This document shows positions 31,900 to 33,207 of a stretch of DNA of 33,207 nucleotides, one piece after another. Each line of letters begins with the position of its first letter. Positions within the stretch are counted from its first letter, which is position 1. Source of the stretch: Enterocloster bolteae (lineage in GTDB: Bacteria; Bacillota; Clostridia; Lachnospirales; Lachnospiraceae); NCBI GenBank assembly GCA_021772025.1, contig JAETNT010000047.1:1-33207 (forward strand), given 5' to 3'. Made by a program: the position numbers and the translations under genes. The notes below the pieces were generated by a model. The model was given only the letters and a program-made list of their open reading frames with translations, was not told the DNA's origin and searched no databases.

Positions 31900-32522
31900 A
31901 CACTATTTTAAAAAGAGATGGGTTATCCATAAGATTACTTGAGGAGTTGTCCTATCAATCTGGTTTGGGTATCAGGCTGAAAAAGAATCTCCATTATTTT
32001 GACAAGACTCTTTTGTTTGACGAGTTATTGAACGTTCATATCTGGTATGCGGGTAACGAGATGCTTCACGGACTTACAGTCGATTATCGTATTAAAAGTA
32101 TCCAGTCAGCAATGCTAAAATATGAAAGATATTACCCAGATCATCAGGCCGCAAAGGTTTTTAATGATATGCTGGGGTTTCGTACCCTTTGTGATAATTA
32201 TGAGGATGTATTACAGATAGCCGGGTATGATAATATCCGAGTAGCGGATATGTCTGGCGGAAAATCAAAGGATGATGGGTATCGAGGTGTCCATGTATAT
32301 TTCCAGTTGAGCAGTTACCACTATCCGATTGAAATCCAGTACAATATCTATTATGACCGCCAGCTTAACAACTGGTTGCACAAATATGTGTATAAAAGGA
32401 AATATAAGAGCGAGATCGGGTACTGCTTGCGCCAGGAGTATGAACGTGGTAAGATAAAGAACGAAAGGGAGTTTAAGGAGGTGCTGGAGCGTGTGTTATC
32501 TGATTGCAAAGAGATTCGGTGA
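31893..32522 (+). CDS. divergent RelA/SpoT-domain nucleotide pyrophosphotransferase, possible toxSAS-type toxin
   Basis: A 209-aa single-domain protein related to small alarmone synthetases. Compared with the RelQ-like protein in this window, it keeps R66, K68, S72 and K75/76-region basics of the ATP-binding helix (RIKSIQSAMLK against [11 protein letters not shown], same spacing), D92 in NDMLGFR, GYRGVH (129-134) in place of GYKSYH, and E147, Q149, H163 and K164 (EIQ then WLHK, H sixteen residues after E in both). It lacks the guanine-stacking tyrosine (V133) and the IRT triplet (YNI), so its acceptor may differ from GDP/GTP. The start is probably the GTG at 31893 with AGGAGG at 31883-31888, spacing rather short; the ATG at 31812 is in frame. 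A small gene overlaps its end by 32 bp. Confidence 0.7.
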   Translation: MLDTILKRDGLSIRLLEELSYQSGLGIRLKKNLHYFDKTLLFDELLNVHIWYAGNEMLHGLTVDYRIKSIQSAMLKYERYYPDHQAAKVFNDMLGFRTLCDNYEDVLQIAGYDNIRVADMSGGKSKDDGYRGVHVYFQLSSYHYPIEIQYNIYYDRQLNNWLHKYVYKRKYKSEIGYCLRQEYERGKIKNEREFKEVLERVLSDCKEIR

Positions 32523-32715
32523 TCTGGGCTGTGTAGCTCTGCAGACAGAGCATGGGCCGCATCTGGTGGATTTTGAGACAAGGCTTATGAGGTCTGTAGG
32601 GTATGATACGATTCAGCTTGCAGTAATCAGTCGGCCATCGGCATATGGCGAGTATGAACCGTACAACTTCGTAGCTACAGAACAGGAGTTTGAGGCTGCT
32701 GTGAAAAATATGTAA
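32491..32715 (+). CDS. small protein overlapping the RelA-like gene, candidate antitoxin
   Basis: A 74-aa protein starting at a GTG (32491) with a perfect AAGGAGG (32475-32481) nine bases upstream, inside the end of the RelA-like gene. It begins MCYLIAKRFGDLGCVALQTE and has SRPSAYGEYEPYNFV near the middle. It resembles small Firmicutes proteins grouped as DUF6718, an identification I hold loosely. It is acidic, has no membrane segment and no obvious DNA-binding motif. The tight overlap implies coupled translation with the RelA-like protein, as in type II toxin-antitoxin pairs. An antitoxin or partner role is inferred from position only. Confidence 0.7.
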   Translation: MCYLIAKRFGDLGCVALQTEHGPHLVDFETRLMRSVGYDTIQLAVISRPSAYGEYEPYNFVATEQEFEAAVKNM

Positions 32716-32756
32716 GGAATAGGGTATTCGCTGGTTTGCGGTTGTGTCTGGAGTAT

Positions 32757-32859
32757 GGATGCATATGTGCATAGCCTCAATTTTCGGATGTATATGTGTA
32801 TCGCATTGCCAAAAGGGATGTATATGTGCATGACCCGAAAGTAAGAGGCACTTGTGCAT
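32757..32859 (+). repeat. four regularly spaced 16-bp iteron-like repeats
   Basis: GGATGCATATGTGCAT (32757-32772), GGATGTATATGTGTAT (32786-32801), GGATGTATATGTGCAT (32816-32831) and a diverged AGAGGCACTTGTGCAT (32844-32859). The unit ends are 29, 30 and 28 bp apart, with different 12-14-bp spacers. The first unit contains the inverted arms ATGCA/TGCAT. The last unit runs into the prfA tail at 32858. The remainder of the 363-bp gap to rfbA holds that tail, a small hairpin near 32920-32950 and the rfbA promoter. Confidence 0.8.
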
Positions 32860-32908
32860 CACACCGGACCAAAGCGCAAAGCTGGCCAGGCTCAATGAAA
32901 ATATTTGA
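32858..32908 (+). pseudogene. displaced 3' end of a prfA gene
   Basis: In frame it reads ITPDQSAKLARLNENI and a TGA. The C-terminus of the intact release factor 1 reads [16 protein letters not shown] and a TAG. Eleven of 16 residues are identical and most differences in DNA are synonymous or conservative, so this was once a working prfA end. Homology stops sharply at 32858; upstream codons run into a stop. It marks the right edge of the accessory region. Confidence 0.75.
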
Positions 32909-32954
32909 CAGAATGTAACGGCTCAGTGTTTGCGAAGGCACTGGCCCGTCAAGT

Positions 32955-32983
32955 TTGCAAAATCCAAAGATCTATGCTATTAT
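32955..32983 (+). promoter_or_regulatory. promoter of rfbA
   Basis: TTGCAA (32955-32960), 17-bp spacer, TATTAT (32978-32983). The ~90-nt leader contains a CGGCAG (33020-33025) / CTGCCG (33045-33050) hairpin before the AGGAGG site. Confidence 0.75.
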
Positions 32984-33078
32984 AACCCATAGTATTGTGA
33001 TAATAAAACTTTATGCGCCCGGCAGCAGGGCTTACCATAACTCTCTGCCGTTAGGCGGTGCAAACCAGGAGGATAGGA

Positions 33079-33207
33079 ATGAAAGGAATTATTTTAGCAG
33101 GAGGAAGCGGAACCAGGCTCTATCCCTTGACCAAAGTAACATCCAAGCAGCTTCTGCCCATTTATGACAAGCCCATGATTTATTACCCTCTTTCGGTGCT
33201 GATGAAT
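33079..33207 (+). CDS. rfbA: glucose-1-phosphate thymidylyltransferase, 5' part
   Basis: The first 43 codons of RfbA, cut by the window end. The enzyme joins glucose-1-phosphate and dTTP to give dTDP-glucose, the first step toward dTDP-L-rhamnose for cell-surface polysaccharide. [20 protein letters not shown] is the nucleotide-binding signature and [17 protein letters not shown] the next conserved block. AGGAGGATAGG precedes the ATG at 33079. The other rfb genes probably follow outside the window. Confidence 0.93.
   Translation, partial: MKGIILAGGSGTRLYPLTKVTSKQLLPIYDKPMIYYPLSVLMN

Larger units (their letters stand above)
30314..32908. mobile_element. candidate genomic island inserted at the 3' end of prfA
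   Basis: The region between the intact prfA end (30314-30364) and a second prfA tail (32858-32908) is about 2.5 kb and contains only accessory genes. The two tails share 11 of 16 residues and the stop position but only about 31 of 51 bases; the longest identical run is GCAAAGCTG (30332 and 32876), 2544 bp apart. That is the footprint of an element that integrates into the 3' end of a conserved gene and replaces its last codons. No integrase, resolvase or transposase was found, so the element is either decayed, moved in trans, or only the remnant of a larger island. Confidence 0.45.

Noticed and set aside
32757..32859. CRISPR-like pattern of repeats and spacers
   Set aside because: Units are only 16 bp, spacers 12-14 bp, the last unit is diverged and there are no cas genes. 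Iteron-like direct repeats fit better.
32955..33167. Open frame across the rfbA promoter and start
   Set aside because: It runs through a consensus promoter and hairpin in a different frame from rfbA and has no protein-like features.

Overview
This window looks like the chromosome of a spore-forming, low-to-mid GC Gram-positive anaerobe, most likely a Lachnospiraceae (Clostridium cluster XIVa) member. The basis is strong AGGAGG-type ribosome binding sites, consensus sigma-A promoters, two sporulation-linked genes (a SPOCS-domain/LysM protein and a YtvI-type membrane protein), a superoxide reductase, and the clostridial gene order rho - rpmE - DUF1385 - prmC - prfA. No tRNA, rRNA, IS transposase, integrase or CRISPR array was seen. 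Species and GC content were not computed.

Layout. 1-116: tandem hairpin repeats. 147-809: cysE. 1018-2830: a TetR regulator with a palindromic operator, DUF4180, and a TtcA-like tRNA thiolase. 2918-5462: SPOCS/LysM protein, superoxide reductase, GIY-YIG protein. 5432-6106 (minus): hemolysin-III-type membrane protein. 6270-9228: pseudouridine synthase, YtvI, asparagine synthetase AsnA. 9296-10024 (minus): PHP phosphoesterase, divergent from an S1-domain protein (10244) that leads into a RelQ-like alarmone synthetase, dtd and an M18 aminopeptidase. 14024-18282: trigger-factor-like lipoprotein foldase, xpt, a HAD phosphatase and an anchored metallophosphoesterase. 18451-19794: tagaturonate reductase under its own promoter. 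20026-21881: LytTR/DUF3021 pair and a ZIP metal transporter. 21946-25320: polysaccharide deacetylase, rarA and a type I phosphodiesterase. 25492-30364: rho, rpmE, DUF1385, prmC, prfA.

30365-32908 is the accessory part. It holds an AT-rich orphan gene with its own strong promoter, a 3' gene fragment, a divergent RelA/SpoT-type nucleotide transferase overlapping a small gene (a toxin-antitoxin-like layout), and four regularly spaced 16-bp repeats. It ends in a 51-bp in-frame copy of a prfA 3' end. The intact prfA on one side and a displaced prfA tail on the other suggest that a ~2.5-kb island inserted at the 3' end of prfA. No recombinase is visible inside it. The window closes with the start of rfbA (dTDP-sugar synthesis) behind its own promoter.

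Most genes are housekeeping: translation quality control and release, (p)ppGpp, purine salvage, envelope and sporulation. The main candidates for something new are the prfA-tail island with its RelA-like/small-gene pair, the iteron-like repeats at the island edge, the hairpin repeat family with conserved loop and changing stems, the paired operators around the uxaB promoter, and a 36-bp repeat that builds a disordered region in Rho.
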